From Bradyrhizobium sp. 141 (GTDB lineage: Bacteria; Pseudomonadota; Alphaproteobacteria; Rhizobiales; Xanthobacteraceae): DNA of 64,000 nt. Where the stretch lies: assembly GCF_023074055.1 (NCBI RefSeq), contig NZ_JADPKR010000057.1:27226-91225 (forward strand). Direction: 5' to 3'. The notes below the pieces were generated by a model. That model had not been told where the DNA came from. It made no database searches and saw only the letters and a program-made list of their open reading frames with translations. Both the position numbers and the translations under genes were made by a program. Below, piece after piece: positions 45,388 through 55,038 of this stretch (positions are counted from its first letter, which is position 1; each line of letters opens with the position of its first letter).

Positions 45388-45890
45388 GGCTTGCCGATAT
45401 CGACACCATCGACCTGTTGGCTACAATCAGAGGCTTATGCTTCTCGTACTCGCGCGCGCCCTGGCGAAGGGATCGGCGGGTCAGATCGGCAAGCCGCGTT
45501 TGGGCCGAAAAAGATCCCTCGCGTAGAACAGGCCGCCTTAAAGCACCGTCCCAAGCAGCTTCGCGTCATAGGCGCTTGGATGATGAGACAATCAACTCGT
45601 ACCGTGCTGCCGCTCGAGGCGAACCGGCCCGCCTTCGCGAAGCGAGGCTCCGGGTTATAGATGCCCGGAAGGCTAGCTCGCGTCTGCCCTAAGCTCTCCG
45701 TCAAGTGCGCGCGATCAAGAGAGAGTGCGGCGTGCCACAACGCGTTATCGATGAGGCGGGCGTTCCCGGATTAAATCGGCGGGAGGCGGGCTCGCGGAGT
45801 ACAAGAATCATGCGGGGAGCGTCCCGGCAGGAGCTTGTTTCCGATGGGACGATACTGCCGGGCCGACGGTCACCTAGGTCTGCGTTTTGA
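45388..45890. other. region between IS630 and traG
   Basis: No recognisable gene. A promoter for traG must lie here if it is expressed, because the IS630 separates it from the relaxase operon. Confidence 0.35.
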
Positions 45891-47103
45891 TGGTTTGAAT
45901 CATATCAGGCTACTTCGGCGAGTTTATATGACCAGGTGTGGATGACGGGGTGGCGATTTACGTCGTCGATGCCGGCCATAATGCGCTCTTTGAGCTCATG
46001 TTTTGAGGTGACCCGGATGTGGCGCAAGACCGACCGGGCGAATTTGGAGAAGAAGCCCTCAATGAGATTGAGCCACGAACCATGCTTGGGCGTGAAGGTA
46101 AACTCGAAGCGTCCAGGCGGTCGAGCGTCGAGCCAGGCTCTTGTTTCTCTCGATATGTGCGCAGAATGATTATCGAGGATCAGCTTGATCGCGGTACCGG
46201 CCGGATAAGCGGCGTCGAGACGCTTGAGGAATTCGATGAACTCCCGGCTGCGGTGGCGGTCTCTGACGAGCGCATGGACCTTCCCGGTAAGCAGGTCGAT
46301 TCCGGCCAACAGGCTCAGCGTGCCATGACGTTTGTACTCATAATCCCGCGCAAAGGTGGCGTGGACGCCGGGCTTGGGCGGCAAATCGGGTGCCGTCGTT
46401 GCGATGGCCTGGATTCCCGGCTTTTCGTCGTAGGAAACGATCGCCACTCGCTTGATGGCTTTGCGCGACTTGGCGGCGGCTCTCTTCAGAACCTGGACCT
46501 CGCGATAAACGCACAGAACCTCCGCCATCTTCTGCTCGAACTCGGCATCGCGACGTTCCAGATAGTAGCGCACCTTGTGCGGCTTGATTTCCTCCTGGCC
46601 GAGGATCTTGCACACCGTGCCTTGAACCAGCTTGGCGAGACATTCGTGCCCCACCGTCGGTCCGTGCTCGCGGGCGTGACGTGCCAAAAGCCGCGTCGTC
46701 CACAGTTCATGCGGATAGCCGTGCTCCTTGGCCTTGTCGCACGCCAGCGACACCAACCAGGCTTTGGCCTCCGGCGTGATGACCGGTTCTTTGCCCGGCC
46801 GTGGCCGATCCTCGATCGCCGCCAGCGGCCCATAGCCCAGCGCCCGCTCCACGCAGCGCTGAACCGTTTGATGGTGAACCCCAACTCTTTGCCCCACCGC
46901 ACAGAACGAAGGATTCTCGCGATAGGCCAGCAGCATCTGCGCCCGCGATACCCGGCTCGCCGGCTCGGTTCGCGACCGCGAAAGAGCCGTCAATCTTTCA
47001 ATCTCTCCGTCCGTCATTGCCAATTCGACTGCTCGCCGCCATCCTGCCATGATGCCGCTCCTCGTTTCGCCAACCGCAAAACAAGGAATCCATCATCAAA
47101 CCA
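45891..47103 (-). mobile_element. intact IS630-family insertion sequence
   Basis: A single-gene element of about 1.21 kb. The two ends share the inverted core TGGTTTGA (start 45891; and, on the opposite strand, end 47103). The right flank is TA, the usual IS630 target; the left flank reads GA, so the expected TA duplication is not perfect. It sits between the relaxase gene and traG. Confidence 0.75.
45905..47050 (-). CDS. IS630-family transposase
   Basis: An intact 381-residue DDE transposase. The N-terminal helix-turn-helix (ENPSFCAVGQRVGVHHQTVQ, then RCVERALGYGPLAAIEDRPR) binds the ends. The catalytic residues are in AIVSYDEKPGIQA (first Asp), KLILDNHSAHI (second Asp) and GSWLNLIEGFFSKF (Glu). 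The length is normal and the frame is uninterrupted, so it may be active. It inserts at TA dinucleotides by family rule. Confidence 0.93.
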   Translation of the reverse strand: MAGWRRAVELAMTDGEIERLTALSRSRTEPASRVSRAQMLLAYRENPSFCAVGQRVGVHHQTVQRCVERALGYGPLAAIEDRPRPGKEPVITPEAKAWLVSLACDKAKEHGYPHELWTTRLLARHAREHGPTVGHECLAKLVQGTVCKILGQEEIKPHKVRYYLERRDAEFEQKMAEVLCVYREVQVLKRAAAKSRKAIKRVAIVSYDEKPGIQAIATTAPDLPPKPGVHATFARDYEYKRHGTLSLLAGIDLLTGKVHALVRDRHRSREFIEFLKRLDAAYPAGTAIKLILDNHSAHISRETRAWLDARPPGRFEFTFTPKHGSWLNLIEGFFSKFARSVLRHIRVTSKHELKERIMAGIDDVNRHPVIHTWSYKLAEVA

Positions 47104-47942
47104 TAGGTTCCATGATGCAGATTTCATGGAATCGATCATCTAGATACTCCTGCACATCGGTATCGAGAGAGTCCTCCTCCAGCCGGTCGCCTGTTGGTGC
47201 CCTTGGCCAGCCAGATGCTTGGATGTTGTACGTCAGCTGTTGCGGTCTCTCTGGAAACCGGGACAGGCGAACTGGCGTTTGCCAAATCTTCATTGCGCGA
47301 ATCGAGTTGCACTTCTGCTATCCGCTGTCAAAGCCGGCTTGTGGGCTCGGAGCTCTCCGATTGCTCGCCGGCCTGCCTACGCGGATAACCTCGCGCGAAT
47401 GCCTCCGGATCAAAATCGAGCAGGTTGAAATCGTTATTCGCCCGCTCGATGACACGCCCACAACTGGGTCCAGCAAACTGGACTCTGGTGGTCGGTGCGC
47501 GAAGCGCCGGGGTCTTCTGCAGAGCATCTGACCATCGGCATCCGAGACCAGCACGCAAGGAAGTATCGTCACCGCCATCATGCCACAGCCAGACACCTTC
47601 CGATCACTTAAAGATCGAAGGCCCCATGCCGTTTCCGCTACACGGGATGGCCATCTAGATTCGAAGGGTTCTGCTGTGCGATTTAGCCGTTGAGAATCTC
47701 AGCGACCTAAGGGTGAACGGCGCTTTTTTCCACACAGCTGCGTCCAGTCGATGATCGAGCGCCACCAAGGTCGAGCGAACCCGGAGGCGAAGAAGAGATA
47801 GTTCCAGAACGGTGGACCCTCCATTCGCTATTCGCTGCTCACTATCGCTCCTCTCCCATTTTTCCGCCTCGAGCAATCCACGCGAGGCAACCAAGTCTTC
47901 CCTGCCCTGCAATTGGGCGCAGTGCAGCGCCAGGACCTCAGG
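47104..47942. other. no identifiable gene between relaxase and IS630
   Basis: Minus-strand frames (47293-47096 and 47596-47318) have protein-like pieces such as ERANNDFNLLDFDPEAFARG, but no family or start signal. They may be remains of a small gene that followed the relaxase. Confidence 0.35.
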
Positions 47943-49670
47943 TCAGAGCGATAGGCCGCGCTTGCGGCCGAAGTCCCAGTCGACGCTGCCTGGACCGGCG
48001 ATGCCGCTGACCTGTTTTCCCAACTCCCGCTCGAGCGAAGGCGACCAGGGCACAAGCTGAAAGCCGAGGCCGTTGTCGATCATCGCGAAGCGCCCCGAGG
48101 CCAGTGACAGGCGTCGACGATAAACCCCCGAAATCTGCTCACCTACATCAGATGACAAGTGCGGACGCCCCGTTTCCTCCATGAGACGTCGTGTGACGAC
48201 GTCGAGTTCGCGATCGCGGAGGGTTTCGATCAGGTTGCGGCGTAGCCGGACCTTGTTGCCATCGCGCTGGGCGAGCCCTTGGTCGGCCAAAACATCGATG
48301 CGCCGTTCAAGTGCTGCACGAACCTCCGCGCCAAACGCATTGCGCGAGAGCTCGGCAGGATCTCGTGCAACGAGCTGCCGGTCTAGCCACGTTGCACCAT
48401 CCGCCGCGACCTGCTGGTCCAGAACGAGCTCCGAGCGAACCGCGAGCGCAATCCGTGTTCGACCACGGGCGTCCGCAAACCGGCGCAGTTCCACAATCCC
48501 ACCGATCGGCCCATCGCCGGCCGCCTCGACGTCAGAAAGCTTCACGTGATGCACGCGCCCGTCAATCCCATCGACAATGGCAAAGGCTGTGCCCTTCAGC
48601 TCGTCATCAAGCCCGCGCGCGATGAGACGGCCAACGATCGGTTCGCCATGAGTTTCGCCCTCGAGTGCCCAGGATGCGGGGGTGCGGCTGGCGCCGTCCC
48701 GCGTGAGGGTTTTGTGCAGCCGCTTGATGATGTCACCGCGCTCGCCAAGCGCGCGCAACCTCGCCTCCGCATCGGCGGCCAGAACCCAGACCGCGGGGCC
48801 CCCAGGTTCCGCCAAGCCGAGCCGCTCGAGCGTCCGCATCCGCCCAATCCGAATTTCCCGCAATGGATCGCGCCCGGCCTCCCGCTCGAACCTCAAATCG
48901 ATAACGCCGTCCGCCGTCCCCGCTTCCCTGGCAAGCGTCCGATCGAGCCTGGTCCAGCGTTCGGCTGTCGTGTCCGCCTCAAGGCTCTGGCGGATCTCGA
49001 GCTCCGAACGAGGGCCAAGTTCGCGCGTGACAAGGTCGCTGGCGCGGGCGCGTAAGCCCATAGCGATATAATCGCGGCTGATGACGAGGTCGGCACCGTC
49101 ATCGGTACGGCCCCGCACGAGGATGTGAATGTGCGGATGCTCGGTATTCCAATGGTCGACCGCGACCCAGTCAAGCCGTGTGCCAAGGTCGCGCGAGGCT
49201 TGGTCCATCAACTCCCGGGTGAAGCTACGCAGGCTGGCAAGTTCACCAGCATCATCAGGCGAGACAATGAACCTAAAATGATGGCGGTCACCCTCGCAAC
49301 GCGTGACGAAGGCGCGACCGTCCGCATCATCCCCCGCAGCGTCGAATAGTTTGCCCGGAGCGCCGCCGCGTGTGACTCCGTCGCGCTGCAGGTAACCGAT
49401 ATGGTTGCGCAACGCGCCCGGCGAACGCATCCGCCGCACCACCCGCGCCTTGACCATAGCGCCGCGGCCGCGGGCGTTGAGGAGCCGTGCCGCAGCGATG
49501 CTCGCGGCGCGGCCGCGTCCAAACTTACGGCCGTGGCCATCCTTGCCTCGCGAGAGGCCGCCGGCCTTCTGAGCGGCTGTGAGTACCTGCGCCAGAAATG
49601 GTTTTGTCCGGGGCGCGCGCGTGGAACGGATACGGCCGGGACGGATCCGAAGATCATCGTCGCGCGTCAT
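47943..49670 (-). CDS. VirD2-like relaxase with DUF3363 (RlxS type)
   Basis: A 575-residue nicking enzyme that cuts oriT and stays bound to the transferred strand. The N-terminal part has the conserved KARVVRRMRSPGALRNHIGYL segment and the residues around HHFRFIVSPDDAGELASL, and the metal-binding HPHIHILVRG (three-His motif). The long DUF3363 C-terminal domain follows (MRTLERLGLAEPGG onward) and ends WDFGRKRGLSL. ATG 49670 is chosen because the family begins MTRDDDLRIRPGR; upstream text is unrelated. Normal length for this group is slightly larger. It is the relaxase of ICEMlSym-like elements. oriT is expected close by but I could not define it. Confidence 0.9.
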   Translation of the reverse strand: MTRDDDLRIRPGRIRSTRAPRTKPFLAQVLTAAQKAGGLSRGKDGHGRKFGRGRAASIAAARLLNARGRGAMVKARVVRRMRSPGALRNHIGYLQRDGVTRGGAPGKLFDAAGDDADGRAFVTRCEGDRHHFRFIVSPDDAGELASLRSFTRELMDQASRDLGTRLDWVAVDHWNTEHPHIHILVRGRTDDGADLVISRDYIAMGLRARASDLVTRELGPRSELEIRQSLEADTTAERWTRLDRTLAREAGTADGVIDLRFEREAGRDPLREIRIGRMRTLERLGLAEPGGPAVWVLAADAEARLRALGERGDIIKRLHKTLTRDGASRTPASWALEGETHGEPIVGRLIARGLDDELKGTAFAIVDGIDGRVHHVKLSDVEAAGDGPIGGIVELRRFADARGRTRIALAVRSELVLDQQVAADGATWLDRQLVARDPAELSRNAFGAEVRAALERRIDVLADQGLAQRDGNKVRLRRNLIETLRDRELDVVTRRLMEETGRPHLSSDVGEQISGVYRRRLSLASGRFAMIDNGLGFQLVPWSPSLERELGKQVSGIAGPGSVDWDFGRKRGLSL

Positions 49671-49911
49671 TCCGGCCGCCGCAAGGCATCGAAAACCGTG
49701 TAACAACAGCGCCTTGGGGAAAGCTGAACTTTGCTCCGAGTCGCCGCAATGTTTAGTCGATCGTTGAAATCGGTACACTTTCTCGCACAACCGACCGGCC
49801 GCACCTTGCGGCTTTTATCCTGCCCTCGGCGGTCGGCTCCCCCCTGCTTCCTCCCGGCCATTCTCAAACATGCGAGAACCTTCGAGGCCATGCGACCAAA
49901 TGCGATTGCTA

Positions 49912-50640
49912 TCATGGAGACTGCACCTTGATTGATCGATGCCAAAACAGCCCCGTCGCGCGAGGTACAAGTGCACTGGCAACAGCTTTAGGCGCTGCCT
50001 TCGACGAATTCATTGTGCGCACTCCTGATGCAAAGTTGTCGGCAGCGGACGAGCTGCCAGATCGCTCAACAAAAACTGGAGCTTGCTGCCACAGGACGAC
50101 GTGTCTGGCGGCCGAACCACGGCTGTTGCGTTGCTCAACCCCGATCAATGCTGCGAGTCTGGCTACATAGGTTTGCGTTTCTTCTGGAAGCGATCGACCT
50201 GTCGCCAAATGCTCGTCATACCGCTTCGGTCCCGCATTGTAGGCTGCAAGAAACCCTCCCCATCCGAACCGGTCGAGCATCTCGCGGATGTACGCTGCCC
50301 CAGCTATAATATTGTCGTGCGGATCAAACGGATCGATACCGAGATCGTGACGAGCGCTCAGTTCGACCCAGGTCGCGGGCATGATTTGCATCAGCCCGAG
50401 CGCTCCTCGAGGCGATATGGCGTGCGCATTACCGCCACTTTCGACCTGCATCACGGCATCGATCCAACGCTCCGGGATCGCGAACCGGTTGGAGGCTTCG
50501 GTCACGAACGCGGCGTATGCAACGCTACGAAGCAGGGTTATGGAGTGCGCAGGCCGCGATGCGACCTCCGCTCTGGCGCTCGAGGGCGGTCCGAACGTCA
50601 GCAGAATTCCCAAAAAGCAAGCAGTGGCCCCACATCGCAT
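49912..50640 (-). CDS. lytic transglycosylase (VirB1-like)
   Basis: A 243-residue secreted peptidoglycan-cleaving enzyme. ATG 50640 gives a signal peptide (CFLGILLTFGPPSSARA); upstream reading merely overlaps traF. The transglycosylase domain has the catalytic Glu in AVMQVESGGNAH, and SPRGALGLMQIMPATWVEL and FLAAYNAGPKRYDEHL. It locally opens the cell wall for the secretion channel. It lies between traF and the relaxase in one operon, as in related elements. Confidence 0.92.
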   Translation of the reverse strand: MRCGATACFLGILLTFGPPSSARAEVASRPAHSITLLRSVAYAAFVTEASNRFAIPERWIDAVMQVESGGNAHAISPRGALGLMQIMPATWVELSARHDLGIDPFDPHDNIIAGAAYIREMLDRFGWGGFLAAYNAGPKRYDEHLATGRSLPEETQTYVARLAALIGVEQRNSRGSAARHVVLWQQAPVFVERSGSSSAADNFASGVRTMNSSKAAPKAVASALVPRATGLFWHRSIKVQSP

Positions 50641-50804
50641 TGTGCGGACTGCCGCCAAGTATAAAGTTTCTCCCAGCCGGCCTTGAGGCCGCCTGATCCT
50701 GGGGCAATGCGCGCCGATTCTCAAGAAGCTGGCCGAGACGGAGGAACGATGTTGCGACCGGCCGTATGGAGAAATGACAGGCCAACAGGGGAGAGCCGGC
50801 ATTG

Positions 50805-51311
50805 TCACTGCTCTCTGGTCCACACCGGGAGCGCTCGCCCAATGACGGACGATCTCGGCTGGGGTCCGAAATATCGGCCGTCTAGCGAGTCCGCCGACTG
50901 CCAGTTCATGAGAAACACTTCGCCCTCAGCAATGACCCGGCAGCCCTGCCAGACCGGCAACGGCCGGCCGCGACGATCGCGCTCACTTGCCTCACCCATG
51001 TGTATGCTGTCGACGATGATTGCGAGGCCCGTTCTGCAGACGGTTTGGCCGGGCAGCGCCAGCACACGCTTGAGCATTGGAAGGCCGCTTGGCAAATAAC
51101 CGTTGAGATCGAGAAAAGTCGCGAGCGGGTCTGGCGTTCGAACCGCCACGAGCTCAGTGACGTACAATGGTCCGGCCTCTTGCAAGCGATAGACCCCGAT
51201 CGGCACGCTGTCCGAGGCATTCCAGATGTACAATGGTGAGGTGTTGTTGACTGGCCAGAGCGCGAGCATTGTGGCCCCACACATCGCAAGAATGTTCCCC
51301 AACCGTCCCAT
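50805..51311 (-). CDS. traF: conjugative signal peptidase TraF (S26 family)
   Basis: A 168-residue membrane serine protease that processes and cyclises the TrbC pilin. After an N-terminal membrane helix (LAMCGATMLALWPVNN), the nucleophile Ser is in NASDSVPIGVY and the Lys in PMLKRVLALPGQTV, the Ser/Lys dyad of peptidase S26. ATG 51311 overlaps the DUF2840 stop by one base (TGATG), which fixes the start. Both substrate (TrbC) and protease are intact here. Confidence 0.92.
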   Translation of the reverse strand: MGRLGNILAMCGATMLALWPVNNTSPLYIWNASDSVPIGVYRLQEAGPLYVTELVAVRTPDPLATFLDLNGYLPSGLPMLKRVLALPGQTVCRTGLAIIVDSIHMGEASERDRRGRPLPVWQGCRVIAEGEVFLMNWQSADSLDGRYFGPQPRSSVIGRALPVWTREQ

Positions 51312-51775
51312 CAGAGTGCCATCCTGTGCCGATGGAGCCACGCCTGGTGGCGTGCACGGGTATAAGCTCGTGGCTTTTCGTTGACAGAAAGACGGTTGTG
51401 GGCGTGATGCCAATACGCGGGGGCTGCATCGGCAGGATCGATGCCCAGTGACTCTACGGAGTCGATCAACTGGAGAACGCGTTCGACCTTTGGCCAACCA
51501 GCTAATCGCAGCAGGCTTTCGCCGCCGGGGCTGACCCAAGGCACGGTTGAGTATCGCTGGCCTGGCGCGACGGCGCGTAAAATGTCGATCCGCGACAGGA
51601 TGGTTCCGAAGTCGTTGGACGTCCAGCGCACGAACGCGAAGATGCTGCCGGGCAAAAACGAGAGAATGCGCCGGTGATGATCAACGATCTTCTCTGATGC
51701 AGGTTTACCGAACCGGATTCGATTTTCGATGCGCTTCTCGAGCCACAAGAGCTCAACAGTTGTGAGGTCGCTCAC
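51311..51775 (-). CDS. DUF2840 protein
   Basis: A 154-residue protein starting at GTG 51775 (TTVELLWLEKRIENRIRFGK, then RWTSNDFGTILSRIDILRAV and WVSPGGESLLRLAGWPKVER). It matches the DUF2840 family that precedes traF in rhizobial integrative conjugative elements. No catalytic motif is seen. It is translationally coupled to traF. Its usual upstream neighbour parA is missing, replaced by IS110 debris. Confidence 0.85.
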   Translation of the reverse strand: MSDLTTVELLWLEKRIENRIRFGKPASEKIVDHHRRILSFLPGSIFAFVRWTSNDFGTILSRIDILRAVAPGQRYSTVPWVSPGGESLLRLAGWPKVERVLQLIDSVESLGIDPADAAPAYWHHAHNRLSVNEKPRAYTRARHQAWLHRHRMAL

Positions 51776-52094
51776 CTGACTGCTCCATATTGTTGAGGGG
51801 GACTTTGGACGTGCCGAGAATGGCTATCACCGGCGCATCGTGCGAGAAGCCTTTGCGTCGGCAGGACGGCTGTAATGACGCTTCGATGGATCGTGGTCGT
51901 CGAAGGCTTGCAGCAATCCTGCTGCAACCACATCGGCGAGGCTCCAATTCGTTAGAAGGAATCGAAAGCAACTGCAGGTTTTCCGAGGTAGTGACTTGTG
52001 TCCCCTCGCCGGCCGGATTGCGGACATGTTGCTTCGCGACAATCCGGGAACGGAACGGGCGGCGCGTTCCGGCGGAGAATGGTAGAGACGAACG

Positions 52095-53141
52095 ACGGAA
52101 TCTTATGCAGGGCTCGACGTGTCGCTGCAGGCAACGAATGTTTGCGTGGTGGACGGCGACGATAACGTCGTCCAGGAAGCGACACTCGAGACCGATCCGG
52201 ACGCGATCGAACTGTTCCTGGCGAAATGGGGAATCCACCTCAAGCGCGTCGGCCTGGAAGCGTTCTCGTACAGCGCCTGGCTGTTCACGGCGCTTTCCGA
52301 AAAAGGCCGCGCCGTGATCTGCCTCGAGAGCCGGCACGCCAAGGCGGCGCTGAACGCGATGCTGAACAAGACCGACCGTAACGCCAAAGGCATTGCGCAT
52401 ATGATGCGGACCGGTTGGTTCCGTACGGTTCATGTCAAGTCGGAGAGCGCACAGCCGCTGCGCGCGCCGCTGGTCGGGCGCAAGGCGATGCGCGGCAAGA
52501 TGCTGGGCATGGAGAACATGATCCGCGGCCTGTTGCGCTCGTTCGGCCTCAAGGTCGGCGAGATCTCGGTCGGCCGTTTTGACGCGCGGGTGCGCGAGAT
52601 CATGGCCGGAAAGAGAGAATCGGAAGCGATCGTCGCCCCGCTGTTCGACGCCCGCAACGCCATGCGGCTGCAGCTGACAAAACTGCACCGCCTGCCGCTG
52701 GTGGCTGCGCGCAGCGACAGCGCGGTGCGACGGATGATGACGGTGCCCCCGGTCGGCGCGCTCGTGGCGCTGACGTTTCGCGCCACCGTCGATGATCCGG
52801 CGCGATTCAAGAAGTCGACCAATGTTGGCGCCCATTTCGGGCCGACGCCGCGGCGCTATCAATCCGGCCAGACCGACCGGATCGGCAGCATCTTCAAATG
52901 CGGCGATGAGCTGACGCGAGCGATCCCGTAGGAGGCGGCGATCGCGATCTTCGCGCGCATTCCGAAGAGTTTTAAGCTGCGGCTGTGGGGCCTGCGGCTG
53001 GCCAGGAAGAAGGGGCTGAAGCGCGCGGCGACCGCGGTGGCGCGCTCGCTCGCCGTGCTGCTGCACAAGATCTGGATCGATGGCACGACCTTCCGGTTTG
53101 GCGCGGGCGTGAAGCGCGGCCGGCTCGCTGCGGTGGCCTGA
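52095..53141 (+). pseudogene. IS110-family transposase, decayed
   Basis: The frame reads YAGLDVSLQATNVCVVDGDD (first catalytic Asp region), LESRHAKAALNAMLNKTDRN, and the C-terminal transposase_20 part with MMTVPPVGALVALTFRATVD and FKKSTNVGAHFGPTPRRYQS. A stop codon after ELTRAIP (52929) interrupts it; the rest (KSFKLRLWGLRLARKKGLKR) continues to 53141 in frame. The start appears as ACG where ATG would be expected. It occupies the position where parA is normally found between repA and DUF2840. Confidence 0.88.
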
Positions 53142-53658
53142 GGGCCTCCGCGACCCGGCAGTTTCCACGAGCGGCTTCTTCCGCCACGGCGGCGCGGCGT
53201 CTCCCAACCAGACGGGGATTTGGGTGAGATCGCTACTTTTGCTGCCAGCGGCTTCATGCACACTTTTCAAGCCATCAAGCACGGCGCTGGTTAGCCTGAC
53301 CGCCCATTCTCCAGATTCCGGCATGTGGTAGCGGCCGTGCCAACCACGGACCTTAGCGAGTTCTCCTCGACGCGCGAGCTGGCGCAACGGAAACGAACGA
53401 GCGTAACGCGGTGGTGACAACGATGCTGCTGATCGCGTGATTTTGCGCGCGATCGCGTCCGCGCGCGTGCGCTCGTGACAAGTATCGCATTGCAGGAAGG
53501 TCTTGCGCGTGAGAGAGTAAGCGCATGAGGCATCCTCGTTACCCGCGAGGCTAACTTGTTCGCAACGGACTGATTCACAACAAGACGTTAGTGTCAGTAC
53601 GTTAGTAAAGTTAAGAGAGCTGGAAAGATTGGCGTCGCAGTGTTTTAGGTGCGATTTC
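53142..53658. other. no identifiable gene between IS110 and iteron-like repeats
   Basis: No ParA-like deviant Walker A motif (KGG-x-GKT) was found on either strand. The stretch is probably IS110 flank and non-coding origin sequence. Confidence 0.4.
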
Positions 53659-53718
53659 GGTCCTCGGTAGCACGCGGAACGGGTCCCCGATGGCACGAGT
53701 CTTCCAGTCCCTGATAAC
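53659..53718 (+). repeat. three iteron-like direct repeats next to repA
   Basis: Three 13-base units with consensus RGTCCYYGRTRRC (R = A/G, Y = C/T) occur at 53659-53671, 53682-53694 and 53706-53718, spaced 23 and 24 bases apart, about two helical turns. They lie immediately after the repA stop codon (53729), where a replication initiator could bind. Confidence 0.6.
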
Positions 53719-53728
53719 ACGAGCGAAT

Positions 53729-54631
53729 TCACAGCTTATCCCCCGCAGGGCTGCTAAGGCCACGCTTTCGCAATCGCCGCGTAGGTGGGTCGATCTGGAC
53801 GGGTGCGAAATTCAATCGTTCTTCGCCATTCAGGTCGTGTGTGATAGCCAGCCGATAGCCCGGCAAGGTCTGATGATGCACGATTTGGCGCAGGTCGTAG
53901 GCGAAGTGCTTCAGCGGCGCGAGGCTCCCGGACTTGGCATGCAAGTGCACGAGCCCGAAGCTCCAACCGCTATGCTGATGATCTCCGTGCTCGCGGACGA
54001 GGCGATAGAGCCAACGTTCCAGTCCACCGGTCAGATCGAAATACGCGCGGTCAATGGTCAGCACGAGCGATCCGTTTAGAACGCCCGTGTAGAACCAATC
54101 GGGTAAGATCAACTCAATCCCACGGGCATGCCCGTGCACATCGCTTGTGTGTTTCCATTCGTTTATCCAGGAGAAGCGATGCCGCGACCGTTCTGTCGGT
54201 TGCCGGATTGAGGTCATGACGCTGGTTGATTGCAATCGGTCGAGCGCAGCCTTGAGGCGGTCGTAGTCGCGTACGCTGGTGCCGCGGCCGACGAAGGTCA
54301 GGATCTCATAGGGGGTGGTGGACATCAGGCGCGAGGTTTTCAACCCGGCATCACGGGCCTGGACAATCTGTGAGGCAGCCAAAATCAGAACGTCCGCGTC
54401 CCAGATCGTGGCCAGGCCATGTTCCGGCACCGCTTCGACACGGATGGTGATGGTGCCTGCGCGGAAGTCGATCGGGACGATCCGCTTCGACTTTGCTAGC
54501 GAAACGAACGGATACGCCATTAAGTCTTGCGCGTCCCGTGCAGCGAGATCGCCAGGAAGCGCGCGAAACAGATCGAGTTGGTCGCACTCTGACCGCCGCC
54601 TCCCGGATACAGTTGAGTTGCTGTCGGGCAA
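53729..54631 (-). CDS. repA: replication initiator protein A-like (RepA)
   Basis: A 300-residue protein with the plasmid replication-initiator pattern: AYPFVSLAKSKRIVPIDFRA near the start, TPYEILTFVGRGTSVRDYDR in a winged-helix region, and HSGWSFGLVHLHAKSGSLAP and LPGYRLAITHDLNGEERLNF in the second half. Family members start replication of low-copy elements and could keep an excised circle replicating. TTG 54631 is used because no ATG fits before MAYPF and AGGAG lies 12 bases upstream. It follows the excisionase-like gene by three bases. Iteron-like repeats follow it directly. Confidence 0.85.
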   Translation of the reverse strand: MPDSNSTVSGRRRSECDQLDLFRALPGDLAARDAQDLMAYPFVSLAKSKRIVPIDFRAGTITIRVEAVPEHGLATIWDADVLILAASQIVQARDAGLKTSRLMSTTPYEILTFVGRGTSVRDYDRLKAALDRLQSTSVMTSIRQPTERSRHRFSWINEWKHTSDVHGHARGIELILPDWFYTGVLNGSLVLTIDRAYFDLTGGLERWLYRLVREHGDHQHSGWSFGLVHLHAKSGSLAPLKHFAYDLRQIVHHQTLPGYRLAITHDLNGEERLNFAPVQIDPPTRRLRKRGLSSPAGDKL

Positions 54632-54634
54632 AGG

Positions 54635-54913
54635 TCAGCGCCGCTCCTTGCCCGCATACGGAATCGGCGTGTGCCGTTTCGCGGGCAGGACTGTGCCTGC
54701 GCCAGGATCGCTGGTGGACGTTTTGGCGCCGCGGTCAACCCACGCCGTCAGGTCTTCGAGCGCATACACAACGCGGCCGCCCAGCTTCCGGTACGTCGGG
54801 CCTGTGCCATAGGTGCGGTGCTTTTCGAGGGTGCGACCGGACAGTCCGAGAAAGCGCGCCGCCTCGGGCGTGCGCAGGTATCGCGGCGGCAAGCCGGCGT
54901 TCGGATCGGGCAT
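54635..54913 (-). CDS. AlpA/MerR-like excisionase (RdfS type)
   Basis: A 92-residue protein with a compact winged helix: PPRYLRTPEAARFLGLSGRT followed by LEKHRTYGTGPTYRKLGGRV and VYALEDLTAWVD. This is the HTH_17/AlpA fold of recombination directionality factors; in the Mesorhizobium element ICEMlSymR7A a protein of this type (RdfS) promotes excision, and its gene lies upstream of the traF operon, as here. GGAG lies eight bases before ATG 54913. The matching integrase is not in this window. Confidence 0.8.
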   Translation of the reverse strand: MPDPNAGLPPRYLRTPEAARFLGLSGRTLEKHRTYGTGPTYRKLGGRVVYALEDLTAWVDRGAKTSTSDPGAGTVLPAKRHTPIPYAGKERR

Positions 54914-55038
54914 TTGCGAGGCTCCGTGGTCGTCTGGAGCGCGACCGGGTTCGGTCGCGCGTCGACGGTCACCATGACGGAGTAGGAGTGCTCAGGGGGA
55001 TGCCGAAGATGGACCGATGGTTTTCGGCACCCCCTGCT

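Noticed and set aside
46019..47143. A 374-codon plus-strand frame
   Set aside because: It is antisense to the intact IS630 transposase.
51753..53732. A 659-codon minus-strand open frame
   Set aside because: It runs antisense to the IS110 transposase, has very biased composition (His, Arg, Gln) and no family pattern; the transposase on the plus strand explains it.
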